From: Streptomyces nigra
GTDB lineage: Bacteria > Actinomycetota > Actinomycetes > Streptomycetales > Streptomycetaceae
NCBI RefSeq assembly: GCF_003074055.1
Contig: NZ_CP029043.1
Coordinates: 1,666,501 to 1,730,500 of the forward strand
Direction: 5' to 3'
DNA: 64,000 nucleotides
Below, in pieces: positions 27,630 to 35,761 of the stretch. Numbering within the stretch: the first letter of the stretch is position 1; each line of letters begins with the position of its first letter. The notes under the pieces were generated by a model that saw only the letters and a program-made list of their open reading frames with translations, had not been told where the DNA came from and did no database searches. The translations under genes and the position numbers were made by a program.

Positions 27630-28469
27630 CTACTTCACCGAGCCCGCCATCACCCCCTGCACGAAGTGCCGCTGGAAGGCGAAGAAGACCACCACCGGGA
27701 CCACCAGGGACAGGAACGCGCCCGGGGCCAGGACGTCGATGTTGCTGCCGAACTGGCGGATCTGGGACTGGAGTTCCACGGTGAGCGGCTGGGAGGAGCT
27801 GTCGGCGAAGAGCAGGGCCACCAGCATGTCGTTCCAGACCCACAGGAACTGGAAGATGGCCAGCGAGGCGATCGCCGGGCGGCCGACCGGCAGCACCAGA
27901 CGGGTGAAGATCCGCCACTCGCTGCCGCCGTCCATGCGGGCGGCCTCCAGCATCTCCTTGGGCATCTCGGCGAAGTAGTTCCGCAACAGGAACACCGCGA
28001 ACGGCAGACCGTAGGCGACGTGGAACAGGACGACGCCCGGGATCGTGCCGAACAGACCGAGCTGACCGAAGAGTTTGGCGACCGGGAGCAGGCCGATCTG
28101 CACCGGGACCACGAGCAGCGCCACGACGAGCAGGAAGATCGCCTCGCGGCCCGGGAAGTCCAGCCAGGCGAAGGCGTACCCGGCCAGGGCGGCGAGCACC
28201 ACCACCAGCACGGTCGTCGGCACCGAGATCAGGACCGTGTTCCAGAAGGCCTGGGTGATACCGGAGTTGGCGAGCAGGGCCGAGTAGTTGTCGAAGGACA
28301 ACTGGCCGGGGCTGGTGAAGACCGTCCACCAGCCGCCGGTCGCGGTGTCCTCGGCGGACCGCATGGACGACAGGAACAGCCCGGCGAGCGGGGTCAGCCA
28401 GACCAGGCCGATCACCACGAGGAAGGCCTGTACGAGCGAGTTGCCCAGGCCGCGCCTGACCGCGTTCAT
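27630..28469 (-). CDS. Carbohydrate ABC transporter permease (MalG-like)
   Basis: 279 residues with six helices. The EAA loop contacting the ATPase is EAARMDGGSEWRIFTRLVLPVGRPAI. Ends FQRHFVQGVMAGSVK, as typical of MalG proteins. ATG preceded by AGGAG and overlapping the partner permease stop by four bases. Works with the upstream MalF-like permease and binding protein; no ATPase gene is in the locus, so a shared ATPase such as MsiK is expected. Confidence 0.92.
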   Translation of the reverse strand: MNAVRRGLGNSLVQAFLVVIGLVWLTPLAGLFLSSMRSAEDTATGGWWTVFTSPGQLSFDNYSALLANSGITQAFWNTVLISVPTTVLVVVLAALAGYAFAWLDFPGREAIFLLVVALLVVPVQIGLLPVAKLFGQLGLFGTIPGVVLFHVAYGLPFAVFLLRNYFAEMPKEMLEAARMDGGSEWRIFTRLVLPVGRPAIASLAIFQFLWVWNDMLVALLFADSSSQPLTVELQSQIRQFGSNIDVLAPGAFLSLVVPVVVFFAFQRHFVQGVMAGSVK

Positions 28470-29833
28470 CGCTGACTCCTCTTGAAGCGGCGGACGTTGA
28501 AGACCATGGCGGGGATGACCAGCAGCAGGAGCAGCACGCCGAGGGCGCTGCCGAGGCCCTGGTTGTTGCCACCGCCGAACGACACCAGCCACATCTGCGT
28601 CGCGAGCACGGTCGCGTCCTCCTGCACCGGGCCGGGCGCGATGATGTAGACGAGGTCGAAGACCTTCATCACGTTGATGACGAGGGTGATGAAGACGACG
28701 GTGAGGACCGGGGCGAGCAGCGGCACGGTGATCCGGCGGAAGATCTGCCACTCGTTGGCGCCGTCCATCCGGGCCGCCTCCAGCGAGTCCCTCGGCAGCG
28801 CGGACAGGCCCGCGCCGATCAGGACCATCGCGAACCCGGTCCAGATCCACAGGTACGCCCCGATGATCGCCGGGGTGACGAGCGTGGGGCCGAGCCAGGA
28901 GATGCCCTCGTAGGGGGCGGCGAAGTTCGACGCCGGCAGCCGCACGGTGTACGAGCCGTCGTCGAGGTCCTCGAAGCGGAAGGATCCGTCGGACGCCGTG
29001 GTCGTGGTGGCGACGGTCTCCCCCGCGCGCACGGCCTCGACCTTCATCCCGGGCAGTCCGCTCTCGCGCCGGTCGACGACGCCCTGTTCCCCGCCCCCGC
29101 CGGGGGTGAAGTCCAGGTAGACGACCCCCGTCAGCTCACCGGCGCCGGCCGTGCGGCGCGCGGCCTCGTACGCCGGTCCGGCGCCGTCCGGCAGGTCGGC
29201 GGGCAGGACGCCGACCAGGCCCAGCGGGACGCTCTTCCCGGGCGCGACGGTGTCGGTCGTGCGGTAGGAGCCGTCGGCCGCCTTCGTCAGGCCCTGCCCG
29301 TCGCGGGCGCGGGCCGTCGGGTAGGCCGACGTGTCCTGGAACATGTCGTGCACGGAGACCGCGGCGGCGTTGAGGACGCCCTTGTCCGGGTCCTCGTCGT
29401 AGGCGAGCCGGAAGATGATGCCGGCGGCGAGGAAGGACACGGCCATCGGCATGAACAGCAGGAGCTTGAACGCGGTCGCCCAGCGGACCTTCTCCACCAG
29501 CACGGCCAGGATGAGGCCGAAGCCGGTGAGCAGGGCCGGGGCCACCACGACCCAGATGGTGGTGTTGCGGATGGCCTTGAGGGTGGCCGGGTCCCGGAAC
29601 ATCTCGCTGTAGTTGTCGCCGCCGACGAAGCGGGTGCCGGAGGCGTCGAAGAAGCTCCGGCCGACGGAGAACAGCACCGGGTAGACGACCAGGGCGCCCA
29701 GCAGGAGCAGCGCGGGCAGGACGAAGAGTACGGCGATGACGCGGGCGCGCCGCCGCGAGCGCCGGGCGCGGGTCGCGCCGGGGCTCGCGGCGGGCGGCCG
29801 GGGCCCCGCCTCGTTGACGAGGGTCGCGGTCAT
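28466..29833 (-). CDS. Carbohydrate ABC transporter permease (MalF-like) with inserted extracytoplasmic domain
   Basis: 455 residues, about 150 more than the usual 300. Normal N-terminal helices (VIAVLFVLPALLLLGALVVYPVLFSVGRSFFDASG; FKLLLFMPMAVSFLAAGIIFRLAYD) and C-terminal helices with the EAA loop EAARMDGANEWQIFRRITVPLLAPV are intact. Between them about residues 165-310 form an outside-facing insert. It contains LTGVVYLDFTPGGGGEQGVVDRRESGLPGMKVEAVRAGETVATTTTASDGSFRFEDLDDGSYTVRLP, the pattern of a SdrD-B/carboxypeptidase-regulatory beta-sandwich. The insert position matches the large periplasmic loop that MalF carries elsewhere. Transcribed after the binding protein. Confidence 0.9.
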   Translation of the reverse strand: MTATLVNEAGPRPPAASPGATRARRSRRRARVIAVLFVLPALLLLGALVVYPVLFSVGRSFFDASGTRFVGGDNYSEMFRDPATLKAIRNTTIWVVVAPALLTGFGLILAVLVEKVRWATAFKLLLFMPMAVSFLAAGIIFRLAYDEDPDKGVLNAAAVSVHDMFQDTSAYPTARARDGQGLTKAADGSYRTTDTVAPGKSVPLGLVGVLPADLPDGAGPAYEAARRTAGAGELTGVVYLDFTPGGGGEQGVVDRRESGLPGMKVEAVRAGETVATTTTASDGSFRFEDLDDGSYTVRLPASNFAAPYEGISWLGPTLVTPAIIGAYLWIWTGFAMVLIGAGLSALPRDSLEAARMDGANEWQIFRRITVPLLAPVLTVVFITLVINVMKVFDLVYIIAPGPVQEDATVLATQMWLVSFGGGNNQGLGSALGVLLLLLVIPAMVFNVRRFKRSQR

Positions 29834-29839
29834 GACGGA

Positions 29840-31174
29840 TCAGCCCTGGCCCTCGTAGGCCTTGGCCGCCGCGGCCTCCAGCTTGGCGGCGGTGCCCTTC
29901 GGGTCGGACGGGTCGCGCAGGAAGTCCTGCAGAAGCTTCCACTCGCCGGCGCCCTTGGTGCCGCCGAAGGCCGCCGGGGCCTGGTCGGACATGTCGAAGC
30001 GGACCGAGTCACCGGCGGCGACCAGCGACTTGGCGGTCTCACGGGTGACGTCGTCGCCGTAGGAGGCGAGATCGACGTTCTTGTTCGGGGACAGGAAGCC
30101 GCCGGCCTCGGCCCACACGGCGGCGGCCTCGGGGGTGGCCAGGTACTCCAGAAGGGCCATGCCGGCCTTCTGGCTCTTGCCGTCCTTCAGGACGACGGCC
30201 GCGTCACCGCCGCTGACGACGGGCGGCTTGCCGCCGCCGACCGCCGGGAACGGGAAGAAGTTCGCGTCCTCGCCGATCTTCCGGCCGAACTGGTCCTTGG
30301 CGACGCCCGCGACGAAGTCGCCCTCGTAGACCATGCCGGCCTCGGGCTTCGGGCCGAACACCTTCTCCACGGAGCCAGGGAAGTCGGTGTTCAGGGCGCC
30401 CTTCTGGCCGCCCGCGATCAGCTGCTTGTCCTTGAACAGCTCGCCGAGCGTGGTCAGCGCCTTCACGACCGAGGCGTCGGTCCACTTCAGCTGGTGCGTG
30501 GCGAGGGCGTCGTACTTCTCGGGGCCGGCCTGGGAGAGGTAGACGTTCTCGAACCAGTCGGTCAGCGTCCAGCCGTCCTGCCCCGCGACGGAGAACGCGG
30601 CGAGCCCGGAGTCGGAGACGGTCCGACCGGCCTTCAGCAGGTCGTCGTACGAGGTCGGCGGCTCGACGCCGGCCTGGGCGAGGGCGTCGGGGCTGTACCA
30701 GACCGTCGACTTGTGGGCGGCCTTGAAGTAGAGGCCGTACAGGGTGTCGTCGACGCTGCCGTAGTTCTTCCAGACGGGCGCGAAGTTGGCGTCCACGGAC
30801 TTCTGGGCGGTGGCCGACAGCGGCTTCAGCCAGCCCTTCTGCGCGAACTGCTTCAGGACGCCGACCTGCGGGACCATCACGACGTCGGGGGCGTTGCCGC
30901 CCTCGATCTTGCTGCCGACGACGGTGGAGACGTTGTCGCCGGTGGAGACGAACGTCGTCTTGGCGCCGGTCTTCTCGCTGAAGGCGTCCAGCACCTTCTG
31001 GAAGTTCTTCTGCTCGGTGCCGGTCCAGACTCCGGCCACGGTGACCGTCTGTCCGTCGAGTGCCTTGTCGCCGCCGCCGGCCGAGACGGGGTCGCCGCCA
31101 CAGGCGGTCGCGCCGAGCGCCAGGACGAGGGCGGTACAGCCGGTGAGCAGGGTGGTACGGCGTCGCATCATCAT
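29840..31174 (-). CDS. Sugar ABC transporter substrate-binding lipoprotein
   Basis: 444 residues. A lipoprotein signal ends ALGATACGG (lipidated Cys25). The mature part is an extracellular solute-binding protein family 1 fold: VTVAGVWTGTEQKNFQKVLDAFSEKTGAKTTFV, APDVVMVPQVGVLKQFA, GLYFKAAHKSTVWYSPD, FPGSVEKVFGPKPEAGMVYEGDFVAG. Start ATG 31174 is chosen from three consecutive ATGs because GAAGGG precedes it. Likely binds alpha-glucosides, judged from the adjacent GH13 enzyme. Confidence 0.92.
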   Translation of the reverse strand: MMMRRRTTLLTGCTALVLALGATACGGDPVSAGGGDKALDGQTVTVAGVWTGTEQKNFQKVLDAFSEKTGAKTTFVSTGDNVSTVVGSKIEGGNAPDVVMVPQVGVLKQFAQKGWLKPLSATAQKSVDANFAPVWKNYGSVDDTLYGLYFKAAHKSTVWYSPDALAQAGVEPPTSYDDLLKAGRTVSDSGLAAFSVAGQDGWTLTDWFENVYLSQAGPEKYDALATHQLKWTDASVVKALTTLGELFKDKQLIAGGQKGALNTDFPGSVEKVFGPKPEAGMVYEGDFVAGVAKDQFGRKIGEDANFFPFPAVGGGKPPVVSGGDAAVVLKDGKSQKAGMALLEYLATPEAAAVWAEAGGFLSPNKNVDLASYGDDVTRETAKSLVAAGDSVRFDMSDQAPAAFGGTKGAGEWKLLQDFLRDPSDPKGTAAKLEAAAAKAYEGQG

Positions 31175-31238
31175 CGATGTCCCTTCGGGGAATGGGAAGA
31201 ACGGCCGGAGGTTCCGGAGTTTCGGGAGGTGCGGGGGG

Positions 31239-32885
31239 TCAGGGGGCGGCGGGTGACTCGGTCCCGTCGCTGATCCACCAGGCGGCGGTGGAGCCGGGCA
31301 GCACCCCGGACGGGCAGGGCCCGCTCGACAGCAGCGGGGTGCCGGAGACCGGCGCGGAGGTGGCGGCCGTGCCGAAGTTGACGGCGCAGACCAGGCCGTC
31401 GCCGCGGGCGAAGGCCAGGACACCGGGCGGGCTGTCCAGCCAGCGCAGCGTCCCCTCGCCCAACTGGGGCAGCGCGGAACGCAGTTGCAGACCGTCGCGG
31501 TACAGGTGCCAGAAGGAGCGGGTGTCGGCCAGCGCCCGGTCGGTGGCGTACTCGGCGAAGTACTCGGGCTGGGGCAGCCAGGGCTTGGCGCTCTCCTCAC
31601 CGGAGGTGAAGCCGAACGGTGACGCCTGTCCCGACCAGGGCAGCGGCACCCGGCAGCCGTCACGGATCCGGGCGCGGCTTCCGGTGCGCCGGAAGATCGG
31701 GTCGGTCAGGACGTCGTCGGGCAGGTCGACGACCTCGGGCAGGCCAAGCTCCTCGCCCTGGTAGATGTACGCGGCACCGGGCAGCGCCAGCATCAGCAGC
31801 GCGGCGGCGCGGGCACGGGCGGCGCCGACGCCGCTGCCCTCGGTGGCGGGTTCGCCGTACCGGGTGACGGTGCGGACCTGGTCGTGGTTGTTGAGCACCC
31901 AGGTGACCGTGGAGCCGGTGCCGGCGATGTCCTGCATGGCCTCGGAGATGACCTTGCGGAAGGCGTCGGCGTCCCAGGGGGCGCCGAGCAGGTCGAAGAA
32001 GAACGCCTGGTGGAGTTCGTCGGAGCGGACGTACAGGGCGTGTTCGCGGGCGGTGGGCACGGACACCTCGCCGACGAGGAGCCGGTCGCGGCCGTCCCGG
32101 GCGGTGTACTCCTCGCATATGGAGCGCCAGGAGCGCCACACCGCGTGCACCTCGGGCTGGTTCCAGGCGAGCGGGTTGACCGAGTCGCGGGTGCGGGCGT
32201 CCGCCTCCGGGTCGTCGGAGTCGGGCAGTTCCGGGTGCTTGAAGAGGCCGGCGGCGACGTCGATGCGGAAGCCGTCGACGCCCCGGTCGAGCCAGAACCG
32301 CAGGACCCGGTCGAACTCGGCGCCGACCTGGGGGTTGCGCCAGTTCCAGTCGGGCTGCTCGGGGGTGAACATGTGCAGGTACCACTGGCCGGGCCGCCCG
32401 TCCGCCTCGGTGACCCGGCTCCACGCGGGACCGCCGAACATGGCGTGCCAGTTGTTGGGCGGCTCGCTGCCGTCGGCGCCGCGGCCGTCGGCGAAGTGGA
32501 AGCGGGCGCGGGCCGCGCTGCCGGGTCCGGCCTCCAGCGCCTCCTGGAACCACCGGTGCTCGCTGGAGCAGTGGTTGGGGACGATGTCGAGCAGCACCTT
32601 GACGCCGAGCCGGCGGGCCGCCGTGACCAGCAGGTCGAATTCGGCGAGGTCCCCGAAGAGCGGGTCGACGTCGCAGTAGTCGGCGACGTCGTAGCCGTGG
32701 TCGTGCTGCGGCGAGGGGTAGAAGGGGCTCAGCCAGATCCCGTCGACCCCGAGCTTCTTGAGATACGGCAGCCCCGCGCGGACCCCGGCGAGGTCGCCCA
32801 CACCGTCGCCGGTGCTGTCGAGGAAGCTGCGGACGTAGACCTGGTAGATCACCGCGTCGCGCCACCAGTGGTACTTACTCAGCAT
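31239..32885 (-). CDS. GH13 alpha-glucosidase (oligo-1,6-glucosidase / AglA-like)
   Basis: 548 residues. A GH13 enzyme hydrolysing maltose- or isomaltose-type sugars in the cytoplasm. Conserved regions: VKVLLDIVPNHCSSEHRWF (region I), GFRIDVAAGLFKHPEL (nucleophile Asp), RLLVGEVSVP (acid/base Glu) and VLNNHDQVRT (third acid). WYLHMFTPEQPDWNWRNP is typical of the oligo-1,6-glucosidase group. No signal peptide. First gene of the uptake operon. No Shine-Dalgarno precedes the ATG; a promoter with TTGACA lies just upstream, so the mRNA may be leaderless. Confidence 0.93.
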   Translation of the reverse strand: MLSKYHWWRDAVIYQVYVRSFLDSTGDGVGDLAGVRAGLPYLKKLGVDGIWLSPFYPSPQHDHGYDVADYCDVDPLFGDLAEFDLLVTAARRLGVKVLLDIVPNHCSSEHRWFQEALEAGPGSAARARFHFADGRGADGSEPPNNWHAMFGGPAWSRVTEADGRPGQWYLHMFTPEQPDWNWRNPQVGAEFDRVLRFWLDRGVDGFRIDVAAGLFKHPELPDSDDPEADARTRDSVNPLAWNQPEVHAVWRSWRSICEEYTARDGRDRLLVGEVSVPTAREHALYVRSDELHQAFFFDLLGAPWDADAFRKVISEAMQDIAGTGSTVTWVLNNHDQVRTVTRYGEPATEGSGVGAARARAAALLMLALPGAAYIYQGEELGLPEVVDLPDDVLTDPIFRRTGSRARIRDGCRVPLPWSGQASPFGFTSGEESAKPWLPQPEYFAEYATDRALADTRSFWHLYRDGLQLRSALPQLGEGTLRWLDSPPGVLAFARGDGLVCAVNFGTAATSAPVSGTPLLSSGPCPSGVLPGSTAAWWISDGTESPAAP

Positions 32886-32890
32886 GCATG

Positions 32891-32922
32891 CATGTTAGGT
32901 ATCTGTTTCAGAGGGGTGTCAA
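32891..32922 (-). promoter_or_regulatory. Alpha-glucosidase promoter with overlapping operator
   Basis: A consensus -35 TTGACA (minus strand, 32922-32917) precedes the start by about 30 bases. The -10 region overlaps the element CATGTTAGGTAT (32891-32902). The same core, reversed, recurs at 33006-33016. A repressor bound here would block the promoter. Confidence 0.6.
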
Positions 32923-33005
32923 TGAAATGGCGCAAGCTACCGAACAGTTGGCACGGCAAATCCGGGCATACCCGTACGGGATTCAGGAGGATGAGATGTC
33001 GCCGT

Positions 33006-33016
33006 TACCTAACATG
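33006..33016 (-). promoter_or_regulatory. Second CATGTTAGGTA element
   Basis: TACCTAACATG on the plus strand, the inverted copy of the core at 32891-32901, about 105 bases away. The extended copies match at 14 of 16 positions (CATnCATGTTAGGTAn). A looping or cooperative regulator is suggested. Confidence 0.5.
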
Positions 33017-33043
33017 TATGTAGGTGAGGGGTACCGAAACAGC

Positions 33044-34312
33044 TCAGCGCGCGATGGCGTCGAGCTCGCGCGCCAGCCGGCGCACCGCGGCCTCGGGCGT
33101 GTCGCGCCCGGCCATGGCGTCCCGCACGACCGCCTGCACGACGAGGCTCACCTGGCCGTAGCGCGGGCTCTTGGGGCGCGGGGCGGCCGTCCGCACGCTC
33201 TCGCGCAGCGTCGGCAGATACGGGAACCTCCGGACCAGCTCCGGGTCCTCGTACAGGTCGGCCCGTACGGGCGGCAGGGCGCCGCGTGTGAGCACCTGGC
33301 GCTGGACGTGCTCGCTGGTCAGATAGGCGAGCAGCCGGGCCGCCGAGTCCGGGTGCCGGGCATGGGTGCTGACGGCGAGGTTGGAGCCGCCCAGCACGCT
33401 CGTGCCGGGTCCGTCGGGCCCGGGCAGTGGTACGGCGCCGATCTTCCCGGCGACCGGTGAGCCCTCGGCCGACGCGACGGCGTAGGCGTACGGCCAGTTG
33501 CGGAGAAACAGCAGGCGCCCGTCCTGGAAGGCCTGCTTGGACTCCTCCTCCTTGTAGGTGAGCGCCTTCCTGGGGATCCAGCCCTCGCGCACCCCGCGGG
33601 CGAGGAAGTCGATGCCGTCGCGGGCCGCCTCGGAGTTGACGGTGACGCGCTCGCCCTCGTCGCCGAGGATGGAGCCGCCCGCCGAGTACACGGCCTCGGC
33701 GGCGTTGACGGTGAGGCCCTCGTAGGGGAGGAACTGGCCCGCGTACCCGTCGAGTCCGTGCTTGGGCGCGATGGTCCGCGCCGCCCGCTCCAGCTCGGCC
33801 CAGGTGCGCGGCGGGTCGACGCCCTCGTCGGCGAGAACGTCCTTGCGGTACAGCAGCAGGCCGGCGTTGGTGACGTACGGGACCGCGTACAGCCGTCCGT
33901 CGTAGGTGGCCGTGCCGACGACCGGCTTCAGGAAGGTGTCCAGCGGGAAGCGGTCGCGCTCCAGGGGGCGTATCCAGCCCTGGGCGGCGAACTCCGAGGT
34001 CCAGCTGACGTCGATGTTGAGGATGTCGAAGCGGCTGCGGTCGCCGTCACGCAGGTCGGTGGTCATCTGCGCGTGGGTCTCGTCGGCGGAGTCGGGCAGC
34101 TCGACGAGGGTGACCCGCTCGTCGGGATGCGTACGGTTCCAGCCCTCCAGGACGGAGCCGAGGTACCCGGTGAGGTCGCCCGCGGTGGCCAGGGTCATCG
34201 GCCCGCGGCCGGCCCCGGGACCCTCGTCGGCGTGGGCTCCGGAGGCGATGTAGCCGGTCAGGATCACGACGAGGACGAGAAGGCCCCTACCGGCGGCGTG
34301 GATCCACCGCAT
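33044..34312 (-). CDS. Extracellular solute-binding protein (trehalose/maltose type)
   Basis: 422 residues; GGGAGGAA precedes the ATG. The Sec signal (LLVLVVILTGYIASGAHA, cut near residue 28) lacks a lipobox, so the protein is either secreted or held by its uncleaved helix. The binding-protein family 1 fold shows LTGYLGSVLEGWNRTHPDERVTLVELP, RSRFDILNIDVSWTSEFAAQGWIRPL, GRLYAVPYVTNAGLLLYRKD and GKIGAVPLPGPDGPGTSVLGGSNLAVS. No permease gene is attached directly; the glucosidase operon follows 158 bases downstream. Its promoter region is shared with padR and contains a third GTTAGGTAT element. Confidence 0.88.
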   Translation of the reverse strand: MRWIHAAGRGLLVLVVILTGYIASGAHADEGPGAGRGPMTLATAGDLTGYLGSVLEGWNRTHPDERVTLVELPDSADETHAQMTTDLRDGDRSRFDILNIDVSWTSEFAAQGWIRPLERDRFPLDTFLKPVVGTATYDGRLYAVPYVTNAGLLLYRKDVLADEGVDPPRTWAELERAARTIAPKHGLDGYAGQFLPYEGLTVNAAEAVYSAGGSILGDEGERVTVNSEAARDGIDFLARGVREGWIPRKALTYKEEESKQAFQDGRLLFLRNWPYAYAVASAEGSPVAGKIGAVPLPGPDGPGTSVLGGSNLAVSTHARHPDSAARLLAYLTSEHVQRQVLTRGALPPVRADLYEDPELVRRFPYLPTLRESVRTAAPRPKSPRYGQVSLVVQAVVRDAMAGRDTPEAAVRRLARELDAIAR

Positions 34313-34374
34313 AGGTTCCTCCCTGTACACCTGGCACCGGGCGTCGTCGCCCGGGGACAGAGGCCATGTATACC

Positions 34375-34386
34375 CGTTAGGTATGC
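34375..34386 (+). promoter_or_regulatory. CGTTAGGTATGC element between the binding-protein and padR genes
   Basis: Contains the GTTAGGTAT core found twice near the glucosidase promoter. On the minus strand TATACA just downstream could be the -10 of the binding-protein gene. A common regulator for both sugar genes is inferred. Confidence 0.45.
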
Positions 34387-34437
34387 GCGATACTAGGGTT
34401 CGCGGCACATTGGCTCGGGATCGGGAGGAGAGCACGA

Positions 34438-34962
34438 GTGCGGCTGCCCCTCCTGGCCCTGCTGGCGCGCGGCCCGGCGCACGGATACGAGCTGAAGCAG
34501 GACCTTGAGCTGATGCTGGGCTCCGCGTACCCTCAGCCGAACGTCGGCCAGATCTACGTCACCCTCGGCCGTCTCGAGAAGTCGGGACTCATAGAGGGCG
34601 AGGACGTCGAGCAGTCGGGCCGGCCCAACAAGAAGGTCTACCACCTCACCGACGCCGGGCGTGAGGCGCTGCGCGCCTGGTTCGAGGAGACCGAGGACGA
34701 ACCTCGGGTGCGGGACGAGTTCTTCATGAAACTGGCCCTGGCCCCGCAGACCGGCCTCACCGACCAGATCGCCCTCATCAACCGACAGCGGCGCCAGTAC
34801 CTGAACACCATGCGTCATCTGTCGAAGCTGGCCGCCGCCGAGAACCGGGACAACCGCATCGCGCATCTGCTCATCGAGGGCGCGATGCTGCACCTGCAGG
34901 CCGACCTCGACTGGCTGGAACGGTGCCAGGAGGAGCTGGAGGAGCTGGAGGAGCTGGAGTGA
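34438..34962 (+). CDS. PadR-family transcriptional regulator
   Basis: 174 residues. The PadR winged HTH is clear: LPLLALLARGPAHGYELKQDLELMLG and PNVGQIYVTLGRLEKSGLIEGEDVEQSGRPNKKVYHLTDAGREAL (residues 2-80). The C-terminal helices mediate dimerisation. GTG start preceded by GGGAGGAG. The gene ends with three 9-bp tandem repeats encoding EEL; the same repeats act as ribosome sites for the overlapping ABC ATPase gene. It probably controls the downstream ABC system. Confidence 0.92.
   Translation: MRLPLLALLARGPAHGYELKQDLELMLGSAYPQPNVGQIYVTLGRLEKSGLIEGEDVEQSGRPNKKVYHLTDAGREALRAWFEETEDEPRVRDEFFMKLALAPQTGLTDQIALINRQRRQYLNTMRHLSKLAAAENRDNRIAHLLIEGAMLHLQADLDWLERCQEELEELEELE
34930..34956 (+). repeat. 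Three 9-bp tandem repeats GAGGAGCTG
   Basis: Exact threefold repeat inside the padR 3' end, coding EEL, followed by GAGTGA. Each unit carries a GAGGAG ribosome-binding sequence; the GTG of the next gene starts three bases after the last unit. Copy-number change would keep the frame. Confidence 0.85.
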
Positions 34963-35711
34963 GCGACGACCCCACTCCTGTGCTGCGCGCCGAGGGCCTG
35001 GTCAAGACGCATCACGGCGAGGGCGCCCCGGCCCATGCCGTGCGGGGTGTCGACCTCTCCGTCCGGCGCGGCGAGTTCGTCGCCGTCACCGGCCCGTCCG
35101 GTGCCGGCAAGTCGACCCTGCTGCATCTGCTCGGCGGTCTGCAGCGCCCGGACAGCGGCAGCATCTGGCTCGACGGCGAGTGCGCGGACGGCTGGCGCGA
35201 GGCCCGCTGGGCGGTCGAGCGCAGGAAGCGCATCGGCATCGTGTTCCAGTTCTTCAACCTGGTCTCCGACCTGTCCGTCGCCGACAACGTCGAGCTGCCC
35301 GCCCTGCTGGCCGGCGTCCCGCCGAAGCGGGCCCGCGCCGAGCGGGTGGAGCTGCTGGCGGAGCTGGGTCTCGTGGGCAAGGAGCGCAGCATGCCGGGCG
35401 AGCTGTCCGGCGGTGAGCAGCAGCGGGTGGCGCTCGCCCGGGCCCTGGTCAACCGTCCGCCGCTGCTGCTGGCCGACGAACCCGCGGGCAGCCTGGACAG
35501 CAAGGGCACCCGTGAGGTGATGCGGCTGCTGACCCGCTTCCACCAGCGCGGGCAGACCATCGTGCTGGTCACCCACGACGCCCGGCTCGCGAGCGCCGCG
35601 GACCGCGTGATCAGCTTCTTCGACGGCCGGATAGCCGACGACGCGACGCTCGACGGCGGCGCCCCGCCCCGCCGGACCGGTGCGTCCGGTGTGCTGGAGC
35701 TCAGGGACTGA
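34959..35711 (+). CDS. ABC transporter ATP-binding protein (MacB/LolD-type)
   Basis: 250 residues. Walker A TGPSGAGKSTLLHLLGGL, Q-loop IGIVFQFFNLVSDLSV, signature LSGGEQQRVALARALVNRPPLLLADEPAGSLDSKG and H-loop IVLVTHDARLA are intact. This class powers FtsX-domain permeases that move substrates by a mechanical stroke rather than by transport through the membrane. GTG overlaps the padR stop (GTGA). Confidence 0.94.
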   Translation: MSDDPTPVLRAEGLVKTHHGEGAPAHAVRGVDLSVRRGEFVAVTGPSGAGKSTLLHLLGGLQRPDSGSIWLDGECADGWREARWAVERRKRIGIVFQFFNLVSDLSVADNVELPALLAGVPPKRARAERVELLAELGLVGKERSMPGELSGGEQQRVALARALVNRPPLLLADEPAGSLDSKGTREVMRLLTRFHQRGQTIVLVTHDARLASAADRVISFFDGRIADDATLDGGAPPRRTGASGVLELRD

Positions 35712-35761
35712 CATGCCGGAGTACGACCGCCGCCCCGTGTCCGGGCCGAGGGGCTGAGGCC

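Noticed and set aside
32888..33460. 190-codon plus-strand frame with an AGGAGG-ATG pair near 32985
   Set aside because: Its second half is antisense to the solute-binding protein gene and the product has no recognisable family; the local region is better explained by operators.
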